A stretch of DNA of 64,000 nucleotides from Yersinia artesiana (GCF_902726545.1 NZ_CACVAD010000005.1:62001-126000), one strand, 5' to 3'; positions 36,960 through 47,402 are shown, counted from the first letter of the stretch. Made by a program: numbers and translations. The notes: generated from the letters alone by a model not told the origin.

Positions 36960-38063
36960 ATGGCATGTTTAAAACTTCAGGCAGTAACCAAATCTTATGA
37001 TGGCGTCACGCCAGTGATAAAGCAGATTGATTTGGATGTCGCTGATGGCGAATTCATCGTGATGGTCGGCCCGTCCGGTTGCGGTAAATCAACACTGCTG
37101 CGTATGGTCGCAGGGCTGGAACGCACTACCAGCGGGGATATCTATATTGATAATCTGCGGGTGACGGATTTGGAACCCAAAGATCGTGGCATCGCCATGG
37201 TGTTTCAGAACTATGCGCTATATCCCCATATGAGCGTGTTTGACAATATGGCTTATGGCTTGAAAATCCGTGGTTTTGGCAAAGAGCAAATTCGCCAGCG
37301 CGTAGATGAAGCCGCCCGTATTTTGGAACTAGAGCCACTGCTCAAACGCAAACCGCGCGAGTTATCCGGCGGTCAGCGCCAGCGGGTGGCGATGGGCCGT
37401 GCCATTGTGCGCGAACCGGCGGTGTTCCTATTCGACGAGCCGCTGTCCAATCTCGATGCCAAGCTGCGGGTACAGATGCGCCTTGAGCTGCAACAGTTGC
37501 ATCGGCGGTTAAAAACCACCAGTTTGTATGTCACTCATGATCAGGTTGAAGCTATGACGCTGGCCCAGCGGGTGATTGTGATGAACAAAGGCGTGGCGGA
37601 GCAAATTGGCACGCCAAGTGAAGTGTATCAACGACCTGCGACTCTATTTGTTGCCAGCTTTATTGGCTCACCGGCGATGAATCTGTTAGCCGGCACCGTT
37701 AGCCCGGATGGGCGAGCCTTTATTCTGGCGGATGGAATGACCCTACCGCTGGAGGTGCCACGGCCACAATGGGCAGATCGGCGCTTGACCCTGGGTATCC
37801 GTCCGGAGCATATTCAGCACATGGTATCTCAGCCAACAGTATCTCAGCAAAGAACCGCAGCGCAGGGTGTGCCTATGACGTTATTAACGCTCGAATTGTT
37901 GGGGGCGGATAATTTAGCCCATGGTCAGTGGGGCGGGCAGAGTGTGATCGCCCGTTTATCCCATGAAGAGATGCCCGCGGCGGGCAGTATATTGCATTTG
38001 TATCTGCCTCCTGCGGCGCTGCACTTTTTTGATTCAGAAAGCGGACTACGGATGGAATCATGA
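36960..38063 (+). CDS. ugpC: Glycerol-3-phosphate ABC ATPase UgpC
   Basis: This MalK-class ATPase of 367 residues has Walker [10 protein letters not shown], signature LSGGQRQR and Walker [12 protein letters not shown], with a C-terminal TOBE-type regulatory domain. It overlaps ugpQ by 4 bp. UgpQ then processes imported diesters in the cytoplasm. Confidence 0.95.
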   Translation: MACLKLQAVTKSYDGVTPVIKQIDLDVADGEFIVMVGPSGCGKSTLLRMVAGLERTTSGDIYIDNLRVTDLEPKDRGIAMVFQNYALYPHMSVFDNMAYGLKIRGFGKEQIRQRVDEAARILELEPLLKRKPRELSGGQRQRVAMGRAIVREPAVFLFDEPLSNLDAKLRVQMRLELQQLHRRLKTTSLYVTHDQVEAMTLAQRVIVMNKGVAEQIGTPSEVYQRPATLFVASFIGSPAMNLLAGTVSPDGRAFILADGMTLPLEVPRPQWADRRLTLGIRPEHIQHMVSQPTVSQQRTAAQGVPMTLLTLELLGADNLAHGQWGGQSVIARLSHEEMPAAGSILHLYLPPAALHFFDSESGLRMES

Positions 38064-38800
38064 GTAAAAACTGGCCTTATCCAACTATTGTGGCTCATCG
38101 CGGTGGCGGTTCATTAGCGCCAGAAAATACTCTGGCGGCGATTGATGTAGGCGCGCGTCACGGCCACAAAATGATTGAGTTTGATGCCAAGTTATCGCAA
38201 GACGGCCAGATATTTCTGTTGCATGACGACACACTGGAGCGCACCAGCAATGGCTGGGGGGTGGCCGGAGATTTGCCCTGGGAAAAGCTGATTCAACTGG
38301 ATGCCGGTGATTGGTATAGCACCGCATTTCGTGGTGAGCGCCTGCCATTGCTCTCTGAGGTGGCGGCCCGTTGTGCCCAGTATGGTATGGCGGCAAATAT
38401 TGAAATTAAACCGACCACCGGGACTGAAACCCCGACTGGCCGTGCCATTGCTTTGGCTGCTCGCTTATTATGGCAAGGTCAGGCGATTCCGCCGTTATTA
38501 TCCTCTTTTTCGTATGAAGCATTAGCGGCGGCGCAGCAGGCAGCTCCTGAGTTGCCGCGTGGCTTATTGCTGGATAAATGGGATGATAACTGGCAAGCGA
38601 TGACTCGCGAGTTGGATTGCGTTTCTTTGCATATCAACCACAAACAACTGACAGCCGAGCGGGTGGCGTTACTCAAAGCCGCCGGGCTGCGTATTTTGGT
38701 TTATACCGTCAACCAACCCGCGCGGGCGCAAGAATTGTTAAATTGGGGCGTTGACTGTGTCTGTACTGACCGTATAGATTTGATATATCCTCGTCCTTGA
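38060..38800 (+). CDS. ugpQ: Cytoplasmic glycerophosphodiester phosphodiesterase UgpQ
   Basis: UgpQ hydrolyses glycerophosphodiesters during import through Ugp. The 246-residue protein lacks a signal peptide and has the GDPD motifs [14 protein letters not shown] and [10 protein letters not shown]. It ends the ugpBAECQ operon. Its periplasmic relative GlpQ is at 2324-3430. Confidence 0.95.
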   Translation: MSKNWPYPTIVAHRGGGSLAPENTLAAIDVGARHGHKMIEFDAKLSQDGQIFLLHDDTLERTSNGWGVAGDLPWEKLIQLDAGDWYSTAFRGERLPLLSEVAARCAQYGMAANIEIKPTTGTETPTGRAIALAARLLWQGQAIPPLLSSFSYEALAAAQQAAPELPRGLLLDKWDDNWQAMTRELDCVSLHINHKQLTAERVALLKAAGLRILVYTVNQPARAQELLNWGVDCVCTDRIDLIYPRP

Positions 38801-38817
38801 AGCTACAGGGGCGTTAG

Positions 38818-38854
38818 CTTGCCGGCTACCTGTAACTCCAATGACTTTGATATA
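38818..38854. repeat. Possible ERIC remnant downstream of ugpQ
   Basis: CTTGCCGGCTACCTGTAACT onward resembles the end of the ERIC at 3446-3572 (about 22 of 37 positions by eye). The rest of an ERIC is not recognisable, so this may be a decayed copy or chance. Confidence 0.3.
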
Positions 38855-38931
38855 AGCAGAACAGGAAACAGAGCGGTCAGCCATTCTTACATTTACGGGC
38901 TGACCAGGCCCGGTTTGACAGGAAGTGAACC

Positions 38932-39891
38932 ATGCCCGCCTTTGTTATTTCGCTCTGGCACCAGATTGTTTTGTCTTCACCGCTGTTCGTTCTACTCGCA
39001 CTGGGCTACGGTTTGGTTCGATTTGGTAAATGGCCATCCACAATTACTGATGGCCTGACCCGTTTTGTCTTCTCCCTCGCGTTACCTGCCATGCTGTTTC
39101 GTATGATGTGTGATTTCTCTGAGCGCCCGGCGGTGGATGCTCGCTTGCTGATTGCCTTTTTTGGCAGTTGTCTGGTGGTCTTTGTTATCGGGCGAATCAT
39201 TGCCAGCCGGGTATTTCATCTGGATGGTGTGTCCGGCTCGGTCTTTGCCCTCGGGGGGATTTTTTCCAATAACGTGATGCTGGGGCTGCCCATTGCCACC
39301 ATTATGCTGGGGGAAAAATCTATTCCCGCAGTGGCGTTGGTTTTGGTGTTTAACGGATTGATCTTGTGGACATTAGTCACTATCTCCGTGGAGTGGGCGC
39401 GCAATGGTTCGCCAACAATAGCCGGGTTTGCGAAAACCGCCCGTAGCGTACTGACTAACCCACTGATTATCGGGATCATATCCGGTACTTTATTTAGTCT
39501 GACCGGTTTGCAATTGCCGCAGTTTATCGACCAACCGGTCACTATGCTGGGGCAGGTGGCACCGCCGCTGTCATTGATTGTGCTGGGCATGGGGTTGGCG
39601 GAATATCGCGTGAGCGAGGGCTGGCAAATCAGCAGTGCTATCTGTTTTCTGAAGCTGATTGTGCAGCCGATGGTGATATGGGCGCTGGCGTGGACAATGA
39701 ATTTACCCGTGCTGGAAACTCAGGTGGTGGTATTGCTCGGGTCAATGGCAACGGGTGTAAATGTCTATCTGATGTCGCGCCAATTTAATGTGCTGACCGG
39801 CCCTGCCGCAGCCAGCTTAGTGATGTCCACGGTGCTCGCGGCGGTGACGACCCCACTGATTCTGACCATTATTGGTGTCGGGATGTCTTAA
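38932..39891 (+). CDS. AEC-family (auxin efflux carrier-like) permease
   Basis: The 319-residue protein has about ten hydrophobic segments with the AEC-family pattern: an N-terminal half with RFVFSLALPAMLFRM and GIFSNNVMLGLPI, and a C-terminal half with APPLSLIVLGMGL. Related bacterial proteins carry small organic acids such as malonate or malate. The substrate here is unknown. It lies just left of yigM, at the junction with the metR-metE region. Confidence 0.8.
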   Translation: MPAFVISLWHQIVLSSPLFVLLALGYGLVRFGKWPSTITDGLTRFVFSLALPAMLFRMMCDFSERPAVDARLLIAFFGSCLVVFVIGRIIASRVFHLDGVSGSVFALGGIFSNNVMLGLPIATIMLGEKSIPAVALVLVFNGLILWTLVTISVEWARNGSPTIAGFAKTARSVLTNPLIIGIISGTLFSLTGLQLPQFIDQPVTMLGQVAPPLSLIVLGMGLAEYRVSEGWQISSAICFLKLIVQPMVIWALAWTMNLPVLETQVVVLLGSMATGVNVYLMSRQFNVLTGPAAASLVMSTVLAAVTTPLILTIIGVGMS

Positions 39892-40045
39892 CCGCAGAAA
39901 ATGCGTTTTCTCCTGCGAATGATATTCCTGACTGCGGATATCATTCGTTTGATTTATTATTAATCAAATGTAAACCTACTTCGCTAATAATTAGTGTCTA
40001 ACATCCGTTACAATTACGCTTTATCACCTCAAAGAGCCAACTATT

Positions 40046-40945
40046 GTGTTGTTACTGGTTATTACCACTATCTTGTGGGCGTTCTCTTTTAGCCTGATTG
40101 GCGAATATCTGGCCGGCCAGGTAGATAGCTGGTTCTCGGTGTTGATGCGTGTCGGGCTGGCGGCACTGGTCTTCCTGCCTTTCCTGCGTTGGCGCAATAT
40201 CAATTGGCGGGTGATTCTGCTGTACATGACGGTGGGCGCAATTCAGCTGGGTATCATGTATTTGTTCAGCTTCCGCGCCTATCTCTATTTGACGGTGCCG
40301 GAGTTCCTGCTGTTCACCGTCATGACGCCGCTGTATGTCACCTTAATCTATGATTTGCTGCGCCGTCAGCGCCTGCGGTGGGGTTATGCCCTCAGCGCTT
40401 TGCTGGCTGTAGCTGGGGCGGCAATCATCCGTTATGACCATCTCAGTGAGCATTTTTGGTGGGGATTGGTTCTGGTTCAGGCGGCAAACATCTGTTTTGC
40501 CATCGGGCAGGTGGGCTACAAACGGTTGATGGAAGTCCATCCTATCCCGCAGCATGTGGCATTTTCATGGTTCTACGTTGGTGCTTTGATAGTCGCTGTC
40601 ATTGCCTGGTTTGCTTTCGGCAATCCACAAAAACTGCCCACCACGCCGTTGCAGTGGGGGGTGCTGGTTTGGCTGGGTGTCGGGGCCTCGGCCTTGGGCT
40701 ACTTCATGTGGAACTATGGTGCGACACAAGTTGATGCTGGCACCCTGGGTATCATGAATAACGTGCATGTTCCGGCTGGGTTACTGGTGAATCTGGCTAT
40801 TTGGCAAGAAAAACCCCATTGGCCCAGCTTTATCATTGGGGCAATTGTGATAATGGCCTCGCTATGGGTACACCGGCGTTGGGTCGCTCCGCATTCTTTA
40901 CAAACGGCAGATTCTCGCAAGCGTGTTGCCGGGCCGAACGAATAA
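40046..40945 (+). CDS. yigM: EamA-family biotin transporter YigM
   Basis: YigM is a DMT-superfamily permease required for biotin uptake in E. coli. The 299-residue product has ten hydrophobic segments and close matches such as [20 protein letters not shown] and [20 protein letters not shown]. Translation most likely starts at GTG (40046). Its 3' end overlaps the convergent metR gene by 113 bp. In E. coli yigM also sits next to metR. Confidence 0.9.
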   Translation: MLLLVITTILWAFSFSLIGEYLAGQVDSWFSVLMRVGLAALVFLPFLRWRNINWRVILLYMTVGAIQLGIMYLFSFRAYLYLTVPEFLLFTVMTPLYVTLIYDLLRRQRLRWGYALSALLAVAGAAIIRYDHLSEHFWWGLVLVQAANICFAIGQVGYKRLMEVHPIPQHVAFSWFYVGALIVAVIAWFAFGNPQKLPTTPLQWGVLVWLGVGASALGYFMWNYGATQVDAGTLGIMNNVHVPAGLLVNLAIWQEKPHWPSFIIGAIVIMASLWVHRRWVAPHSLQTADSRKRVAGPNE

Positions 40946-41786
40946 AAGCTTCAGTGACCGGTTGGCGCTGTTCTCCATCTCGGACGGCAGCGTATAACCG
41001 GCTCCACAAACCATTTCCCAGTGTTTTCGTCACCACCAGCCCCTGACGTTCGAAGCTCTCTACCACCCAGTGTGGCAGAGCGGCGATCCCCATTCGTGCT
41101 GAGACCATTTGAATCAGCAGCAAGGTGTTATCGACATTTTTCAACGCGGGATTGATCCCCGCCGGTTGCAGAAAATGCCGCCAGATATCCAACCGTTGGC
41201 GCTGCACCGGGTAAATCATCAACACTTCTTGTGCCAAATCTTCCGGCTCGATACGCGCTTTATTGGCTAATGGATGGTCAGGTGCCAATACCAAACGTAC
41301 CTCAAAATCAAACATCGGCGAATAGTGCAAACCACTGCGCGGCAAAATATCGGATGTCAGCACCAGATCCAACTCCCCTTGCTGCAAGGCCGGTTGTGGG
41401 TCGAAAGTCACGCCTGATTTGAAGTCCATCGCCACTTGCGGCCAGCTTTTGTGGAAATTATCCAGCGCGGGTGTCAGCCACTGAATACAGCTATGGCATT
41501 CGATGGCGATACGCAGCGCAGTTTGGTGTGGCTCGTTGCAGGTTTGCAGCGCTTGCTTGATTTGTGGCAGCACTTGTTCCGCCAACTGCAACAGGATCTC
41601 ACCTTGCGTTGTGAAACGTAACGGCTGGCTTTTACGCACAAACAGACGAAAACCCAAGCGCTGTTCCAGATCACTGAATTGATGGGACAACGCCGATTGA
41701 GTCTGATGAAGTTGTGTTGCCGCCGCAGCCAGTGAGCCGGTATTACGCAGAGCTTGCAGGGTGCGTAAGTGTTTCAGTTCGATCAT
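40833..41786 (-). CDS. metR: LysR-type methionine regulator MetR
   Basis: MetR activates metE, metH and other methionine genes with homocysteine as coregulator. The 317-residue protein has the N-terminal helix-turn-helix block [20 protein letters not shown] and the MetR C-terminal block [12 protein letters not shown]. It diverges from metE across a 105-bp control region. Its last 113 bp lie opposite yigM. Confidence 0.95.
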   Translation of the reverse strand: MIELKHLRTLQALRNTGSLAAAATQLHQTQSALSHQFSDLEQRLGFRLFVRKSQPLRFTTQGEILLQLAEQVLPQIKQALQTCNEPHQTALRIAIECHSCIQWLTPALDNFHKSWPQVAMDFKSGVTFDPQPALQQGELDLVLTSDILPRSGLHYSPMFDFEVRLVLAPDHPLANKARIEPEDLAQEVLMIYPVQRQRLDIWRHFLQPAGINPALKNVDNTLLLIQMVSARMGIAALPHWVVESFERQGLVVTKTLGNGLWSRLYAAVRDGEQRQPVTEAFIRSARQHACENLPFVKNAERPNAGVPIARPLSQLPQ

Positions 41787-41798
41787 GAGAGTCCTTCA
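41786..41798. promoter_or_regulatory. MetR box-like site
   Basis: TGAGAGTCCTTCA differs from the MetR consensus TGAA-N5-TTCA at one position. It touches the metR start codon, where autoregulation of metR and activation of metE would meet. Confidence 0.4.
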
Positions 41799-41850
41799 CA
41801 GTGACAGTGAGCAAATTGCGCTTGTGATTAATACAGTACCTGCTGATTAT

Positions 41851-41874
41851 GGATGTGTAAACATCTGGATGGCT
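41851..41874. promoter_or_regulatory. Candidate MetJ operator (three tandem met boxes)
   Basis: On the minus strand AGCCATCC, AGATGTTT and ACACATCC lie in tandem and match the 8-bp met box AGACGTCT at about 5, 6 and 5 positions. MetJ-SAM binds such tandem boxes cooperatively. The site lies 18 bp before the metE start. Confidence 0.5.
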
Positions 41875-41891
41875 AAATGGGAAATAAGACG

Positions 41892-44168
41892 ATGACAATT
41901 TTAAATCACACACTGGGTTTTCCGCGTGTAGGTCTGAAACGTGAACTGAAAAAAGCACAAGAAAGTTACTGGGCAGGCAACTCCACGCAAGAAGAATTGC
42001 TCAATGTGGGTCGTGAATTGCGCGCCCGCCATTGGCAACAGCAACAGCAAGCTGGCGTTGATTTAGTGCCAGTCGGTGATTTCGCCTGGTATGACCATGT
42101 TCTGACCACCAGTTTGCTGCTGGGTAATGTCCCGGATCGCCATCAGAATGCCGATGGTTCGATTGATTTAGATACCTTATTCCGCATTGGTCGTGGCCGG
42201 GCACCAACCGGTATACCGGCCGCTGCGGCAGAAATGACCAAATGGTTTAACACCAATTATCACTACATGGTGCCAGAGTTCCAACAAGGCCAGCAGTTCA
42301 AACTGGGCTGGACTCAGTTGTTAGATGAAGTGGATGAAGCACTGGCATTAGGTCACAAAATCAAGCCGGTATTGCTTGGCCCGGTAACGTATCTGTGGCT
42401 GGGTAAAGTGAAAGGTGAGCAGTTTGATCGCTTGTCATTATTGAAAGACATTCTGCCGGTTTACCAACAAGTGTTGGGCGAATTGGCCAAACGCGGCATC
42501 GAGTGGGTACAAATTGACGAACCGGCATTGGTGCTGGAATTGCCACAAGAGTGGCTGGATGCTTACCAACCGGCTTATCAGGCGCTGCAAGGCCAGGTTA
42601 AATTGTTGCTGACCACCTATTTCGACAGTATCGGTCATAACCTCGACACCATCCGCGCTCTGCCAGTGCAAGGGCTGCATGTTGATGTGGTTGCCGGTCA
42701 GGATGATATTGCTGAGCTGAATGCAAAATTGCCGCAAGAGTGGTTGCTATCACTGGGCGTTATCAATGGTCGTAACGTATGGCGTGCCGATCTGAGTCAC
42801 TGGTTTGAGCGCTTGCAACCGCTGGTGAATAGCCGCCCACTGTGGCTGGGGAGTTCTTGTTCCTTATTGCATAGCCCGATTGATTTAAGTGAAGAAACAC
42901 GTCTTGATGCCGAAGTGAAGAGTTGGTTTGCTTTCGCCCTGCAAAAATGTGCCGAACTGGCGCTGTTGACCCAGGCATTGAACGCACCAAGTGAAGCCAA
43001 ACTGGCGGAGTTAGCGGCTTATAGTGCACCAATCCGTGCTCGTCGCGCTTCCAGCCGTGTGCATAATCCGCAAGTAGAACAACGTTTGGCGGCGATCACT
43101 GCACAAGATATTGAACGCCAACTGCCTTATGAGGCGCGCGCAGCTGCTCAGCGTAAGCGGTTTAATTTGCCAGCCTGGCCGACCACTACCATCGGCTCAT
43201 TCCCACAAACCACCGAGATCCGTGGCTTGCGTTTGGACTTCAAGCAAGGCCGCCTGGATGGTAAAAACTACCGCACCGGTATTAGCGAACACATCAAGCA
43301 AGCTATTGCAGAACAGGAACGTTTGGGGCTGGATGTGCTGGTTCATGGTGAAGCTGAACGTAATGATATGGTGGAATATTTCGGCGAACATCTGGACGGT
43401 TTTGTCTTTACACAAAATGGGTGGGTACAGAGCTACGGTTCACGTTGCGTTAAGCCACCGGTGATTATTGGTGATATCAGCCGCCCTGAAGCCATTACCG
43501 TCGAGTGGGCTAAATATGCTCAATCCCTAACCGATAAACCGGTAAAAGGCATGTTGACGGGGCCGGTGACCATTCTGTGTTGGTCATTCCCACGCGAAGA
43601 TGTCAGCCGCGAAACCATCGCGAAGCAAATTGCGTTGGCACTGCGTGATGAAGTGGAAGATCTGGAAAAAGCCGGTATCGGTATCATCCAGATTGATGAA
43701 CCAGCGCTGCGTGAAGGCCTGCCTCTGCGCCGTGCTGACTGGCAAGCTTATCTACAGTGGGCGGTTGATGCTTTTAAATTGAATGCTGCGGTTGCGCAAA
43801 ACGATACTCAGATTCATACCCATATGTGTTATTGCGAATTCAATGACATCATGGATTCCATTGCTGCGCTGGATGCTGACGTGATTACCATCGAAACCTC
43901 CCGCTCAGACATGGAACTGTTGGAATCATTTGAAGATTTCGCGTATCCGAATGAAATTGGTCCCGGCGTTTATGATATTCACTCGCCGAATGTGCCAAGT
44001 GTGGAATGGATTGAAGCTTTACTGCGTAAAGCGGCCCAGCGTATCCCGGCGGAACGTCTGTGGGTTAACCCAGACTGTGGCCTGAAAACCCGTGGCTGGC
44101 CAGAAACTCGCCAGGCTCTGGCAAACATGGTACTGGCGGCACAACGCCTGCGTGAAGAACAAGTCTGA
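41892..44168 (+). CDS. metE: Cobalamin-independent methionine synthase MetE
   Basis: MetE transfers a methyl group from 5-methyltetrahydropteroyltriglutamate to homocysteine. The 758-residue protein starts [14 protein letters not shown] and carries the zinc ligands HMC (His644, Cys646) and Cys729 in [11 protein letters not shown] longer frame to 41877 adds five non-conserved residues, so the ATG at 41892 was chosen. A terminator follows. Confidence 0.97.
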   Translation: MTILNHTLGFPRVGLKRELKKAQESYWAGNSTQEELLNVGRELRARHWQQQQQAGVDLVPVGDFAWYDHVLTTSLLLGNVPDRHQNADGSIDLDTLFRIGRGRAPTGIPAAAAEMTKWFNTNYHYMVPEFQQGQQFKLGWTQLLDEVDEALALGHKIKPVLLGPVTYLWLGKVKGEQFDRLSLLKDILPVYQQVLGELAKRGIEWVQIDEPALVLELPQEWLDAYQPAYQALQGQVKLLLTTYFDSIGHNLDTIRALPVQGLHVDVVAGQDDIAELNAKLPQEWLLSLGVINGRNVWRADLSHWFERLQPLVNSRPLWLGSSCSLLHSPIDLSEETRLDAEVKSWFAFALQKCAELALLTQALNAPSEAKLAELAAYSAPIRARRASSRVHNPQVEQRLAAITAQDIERQLPYEARAAAQRKRFNLPAWPTTTIGSFPQTTEIRGLRLDFKQGRLDGKNYRTGISEHIKQAIAEQERLGLDVLVHGEAERNDMVEYFGEHLDGFVFTQNGWVQSYGSRCVKPPVIIGDISRPEAITVEWAKYAQSLTDKPVKGMLTGPVTILCWSFPREDVSRETIAKQIALALRDEVEDLEKAGIGIIQIDEPALREGLPLRRADWQAYLQWAVDAFKLNAAVAQNDTQIHTHMCYCEFNDIMDSIAALDADVITIETSRSDMELLESFEDFAYPNEIGPGVYDIHSPNVPSVEWIEALLRKAAQRIPAERLWVNPDCGLKTRGWPETRQALANMVLAAQRLREEQV

Positions 44169-44201
44169 TTAATAACGATTTACTCTGTGTTGTGAGACTT
44201 T

Positions 44202-44227
44202 GGGCGCATATATTGCGCCCCTTTTTT
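44202..44227 (+). terminator. metE terminator
   Basis: GGGCGCA and TGCGCCC form a 7-bp stem with a short AT loop, followed by CTTTTTT. It lies in the convergent gap between metE and ysgA. Confidence 0.85.
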
Positions 44228-44234
44228 ATGGCAG

Positions 44235-45089
44235 TTATTTATCATCTTCGGTAATGGGATTAGCGGCGGCTCCGTGCTGCACAAACCAGTCAAGCATGCG
44301 CTGCCAGCCATCAAGAGCCGATTCTTCGTGATAGCTTGGGCGGTAATCAGCATTAAAGGCATGCCCTGCATCTGGATAAATAATGATTTCAGCATCCGCA
44401 TTCGCTGCTCGTAATGCCTGACGCATGGTATCGATATGCTCTTGCGTGATACTACCGTCTTTACCACCATACAGCCCCAGCACTGGGGCGCTGAGGTCGA
44501 CGGCAACATCAACCGGATATTTTGGCAGCAGTAAGGTTTTTTCTCCTACCAGTTTGCCATACCAGGCTGCTGCCGCTTTTAACTGCGGGTTATGAGCAGC
44601 ATATAGCCATGCAATGCGCCCACCCCAGCAAAAACCAGTAATGGCTAGTTTGCTGGTATCGCCGCCGTGGCGCGATGCCCAGTGGGCGGTATGATCAAGA
44701 TCCACCATGACCTGCCGATCGGGTACCTTACTCACCAGATTTTTAACTAACGCATTGATATCATCATATTCTTTGGCATCGCCTTGGCGGAAAAACAGCT
44801 CAGGAGCAATGGCCAGATAACCCTGCTTCGCCAATCTGCGGCAGATATCTTGAATGTGCTCATGCACACCAAAGATTTCTTGTACAACAATCACCACAGG
44901 ATATGGCCCCGGGTGTTGGGCGGGTTTGGCAATATAAGCTGGTAACTCATCGCCTTGAGAAGGGATAGTGGTTTCTGTGCAATGAATACCTTGTTGATCG
45001 GTATGGCGGATCGTCGAGGCCAGAGGATCTACTGCGGGCGTGAATCCGCTTGTCGCCTGCCTGAGAGTCATAGATTGATCAGTTTTCAT
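44235..45089 (-). CDS. ysgA: Dienelactone hydrolase family protein YsgA
   Basis: This 284-residue alpha/beta-hydrolase has the nucleophile motif GFCWGG (Cys nucleophile), QEIFGVHEHI, a catalytic Asp in GGKDGSI and His in DAGHAFNADY, all typical of dienelactone hydrolases. The substrate of YsgA is unknown. It diverges from udp across a 568-bp gap, as in E. coli. Confidence 0.9.
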   Translation of the reverse strand: MKTDQSMTLRQATSGFTPAVDPLASTIRHTDQQGIHCTETTIPSQGDELPAYIAKPAQHPGPYPVVIVVQEIFGVHEHIQDICRRLAKQGYLAIAPELFFRQGDAKEYDDINALVKNLVSKVPDRQVMVDLDHTAHWASRHGGDTSKLAITGFCWGGRIAWLYAAHNPQLKAAAAWYGKLVGEKTLLLPKYPVDVAVDLSAPVLGLYGGKDGSITQEHIDTMRQALRAANADAEIIIYPDAGHAFNADYRPSYHEESALDGWQRMLDWFVQHGAAANPITEDDK

Positions 45090-45388
45090 GGCGGTCTCCT
45101 TATGAAATGAGGAAAGTATGACTCGGTAAAGTCTTATTGGGTTGAGCTATCCATTGCCCTTGGTATTTGCTGTTGATGACTTTAACTATAGGTAATCTTT
45201 GGGATTAATGAGATGAGGTTTACAGTAATTAAGCATTTTATTGCGGCATGAGTATGGTAGATAAGTCAGTTGCTGATAAGAAGATATTCATCCAACATTG
45301 CTCAATGAGTCCTACTATTGTTATTCATATATAAATCATTACTGCGGTGGTGGTGTTTGTATGAAATTCAGGCTAGATAGTCTTAATG

Positions 45389-45404
45389 TGTGATTTTAGT
45401 CACA
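45389..45404. promoter_or_regulatory. Upstream CRP site of udp
   Basis: TGTGATTTTAGTCACA is a perfect match to TGTGA-N6-TCACA. It is centred 53 bp from the second site at 45442-45457, the spacing used by CRP-CytR promoters. Confidence 0.85.
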
Positions 45405-45441
45405 TTTTTAATGTATTTGTATTTATCATTTCTTTTATCAA

Positions 45442-45457
45442 GGTGATTGTCGTCACG
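45442..45457. promoter_or_regulatory. Downstream CRP site of udp
   Basis: GGTGATTGTCGTCACG matches the CRP consensus except at the ends. If centred near -41.5, a -10 hexamer TAAAGT at 45479-45484 and a start near 45491 follow. The DNA between the two CRP sites would hold CytR. Confidence 0.7.
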
Positions 45458-45501
45458 AAATTATGTGATGATTTTGAGTAAAGTATTCCTTTGTACCTCC
45501 C

Positions 45502-45628
45502 TATATTCCTAAATGATTCGAGTTGCAGGAAGGCGGCAAGTGAATTAATTCCGATGAGTTGCATAAGTAACTGATTCTGGAGATTAAACGTAGCCAACGC
45601 ACATGCAGCTTGAAGTATGACGGACATA
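45502..45628 (+). repeat. ERIC element (127 bp) in the udp leader
   Basis: The element runs from TATATTCCTA to GACGGACATA, in the opposite orientation to the copy at 3446-3572 and of the same length. It lies between the predicted udp promoter and the udp start codon, so it should be transcribed as part of the 5' leader. It ends 29 bp before the udp ATG and leaves the Shine-Dalgarno sequence intact. Confidence 0.88.
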
Positions 45629-45657
45629 ACATCTCTCATGAAAGAGGAGTCTCACAC

Positions 45658-46419
45658 ATGGCTAAATCCGACGTTTTTCACTTGGGCCTGACTAAAAATG
45701 ATTTGCAAGGGGCGACTCTGGCGATCGTTCCGGGTGATCCACAGCGTGTTGAGAAAATCGCTAAATTGATGGATAACCCAGTGCATCTGGCTTCACATCG
45801 TGAATTTACTTCGTGGCGTGCCGAACTCGATGGCAAAGCTGTGATTGTCTGCTCAACCGGTATCGGTGGCCCATCAACTTCTATTGCGGTTGAAGAGTTG
45901 GCACAACTTGGTGTGCGGACGTTCCTACGTATTGGTACTACAGGTGCTATTCAGCCACATATTAATGTTGGTGATGTATTGGTCACCACCGCAGCGGTGC
46001 GTTTAGACGGTGCCAGCTTGCACTTTGCACCAATGGAATTCCCAGCGGTGGCTGATTTTGATTGCACCACGGCATTAGTTAACGCGGCTAAATCAGTCGG
46101 CGCGACGACTCATATTGGCGTTACCGCTTCTTCCGATACTTTCTATCCAGGGCAAGAACGTTACGATACCTACTCTGGCCGTGTTGTTCGCCGCTTTAAA
46201 GGTTCCATGGAAGAGTGGCAATCTATGGGCGTGATGAATTATGAAATGGAATCGGCCACTTTGCTGACAATGTGTGCTAGTCAGGGCCTGCGTGCCGGTA
46301 TGGTCGCTGGGGTGATTGTTAACCGCACCCAACAAGAGATCCCGAATGAAGAAACCATGAAAGCAACTGAAAGCCACGCAGTAAAAATTGTCGTTGAAGC
46401 AGCTCGTCACCTGCTGTAA
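45658..46419 (+). CDS. udp: Uridine phosphorylase Udp
   Basis: Udp splits uridine with phosphate into uracil and ribose-1-phosphate. The 253-residue product shows [35 protein letters not shown] and the C-terminal [18 protein letters not shown] chose the ATG at 45658, preceded by AGGAG. An in-frame upstream ATG (45610) falls inside the ERIC and would add 16 residues of repeat-derived sequence. Control by CRP and CytR is likely. Confidence 0.96.
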   Translation: MAKSDVFHLGLTKNDLQGATLAIVPGDPQRVEKIAKLMDNPVHLASHREFTSWRAELDGKAVIVCSTGIGGPSTSIAVEELAQLGVRTFLRIGTTGAIQPHINVGDVLVTTAAVRLDGASLHFAPMEFPAVADFDCTTALVNAAKSVGATTHIGVTASSDTFYPGQERYDTYSGRVVRRFKGSMEEWQSMGVMNYEMESATLLTMCASQGLRAGMVAGVIVNRTQQEIPNEETMKATESHAVKIVVEAARHLL

Positions 46420-46474
46420 TACAGACGGCTTATGGGTGTAACCCGCAATAAGCGAATCAATGAATACCAAATGA

Positions 46475-46505
46475 GCGGGTCAGTTTACTGGCCCGTTCTT
46501 TTTTT
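46475..46505 (+). terminator. udp terminator
   Basis: CGGGTCAGT pairs with ACTGGCCCG, with one wobble, followed by TTCTTTTTTT. It lies between udp and the phosphatase gene. Confidence 0.85.
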
Positions 46506-46564
46506 CGGCTGATTATCTGTTAATGTCGTAGCTCTTATAATGGACAGTAAAATAAGAGGAAAAT

Positions 46565-47362
46565 ATGACGACACCTGCTCTATCTCATCCTTCACTACTG
46601 CCACTGGATGGTGGTATTAACTTTCGTGATCTCGGTGGTAACGTCGTTGCAGATGGCCGGCGTATTAAGCGCGGGTTATTGTTTCGTTCAGGATCACTTG
46701 ACCGTTTGAGCACCAAAGATTGTGCTGTTCTTAGCAGCGGTTCTGTCGCACAAATCCTTGATTATCGTGATGCGGATGAGGTTCAGGCCAAGCCTGATAT
46801 TGTGTGGCAAGGGGCCAGTTATCACAATATTCCGGCCAACCCCCTTAGCAGTGAGGTTAACGCCAATCTGGAAAAACTGACTAACGAGACGTTAGCAACA
46901 TTTGATGCCAGAGCTTTCATGTTAGAGCTGTACCGTCGCCTGCCATTTAATAATCAAGCTTATAAACAGTTAGTCAGTTTGCTACAAAATAGTGCTTCAC
47001 CAGAGCATGCGGCTGCTGGCGTGGTACAGCATTGTGCCGTCGGGAAAGACCGTACTGGAGTGGGTTCGGCTTTGGTGTTGTTTGCTTTAGGCGCTGATGA
47101 ATCGACGGTATTGGAAGATTACCTGTTAACTGAAACAACACTGGCACCTTTCCGTGAACACATGCTGGCGGAATTGGCATTAAAACTAAATTCTCAGGCG
47201 CTAGGGCAGTTTGCATTTGTATTGTCGGCTCGAGAAGAGTTTATTCAAACCGCACTGCGATGTATTCAAGAGCGGTATGGGAGCCGGGAGCAATGGCTAC
47301 AGCAGGAATTTGGTCTTGGCGGCATTGAGCGCGAAAAGTTGCAGTCGTATTTCCTGGAGTAA
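46565..47362 (+). CDS. Tyrosine phosphatase family protein (Y_phosphatase3)
   Basis: The 265-residue protein has the P-loop HCAVGKDRTG with nucleophile Cys157, and an N-terminal INFRDLGG with RGLLFRSGSLDRL, the signature of this phosphatase family. No signal peptide is present, so it is probably cytoplasmic. The substrate is unknown. It lies between udp and rmuC, where E. coli has no such gene to my knowledge. Confidence 0.85.
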   Translation: MTTPALSHPSLLPLDGGINFRDLGGNVVADGRRIKRGLLFRSGSLDRLSTKDCAVLSSGSVAQILDYRDADEVQAKPDIVWQGASYHNIPANPLSSEVNANLEKLTNETLATFDARAFMLELYRRLPFNNQAYKQLVSLLQNSASPEHAAAGVVQHCAVGKDRTGVGSALVLFALGADESTVLEDYLLTETTLAPFREHMLAELALKLNSQALGQFAFVLSAREEFIQTALRCIQERYGSREQWLQQEFGLGGIEREKLQSYFLE

Positions 47363-47402
47363 TGGTTTCCCAAGAGAGTGATATTCTCATTTCTCCTGTA
47401 TT

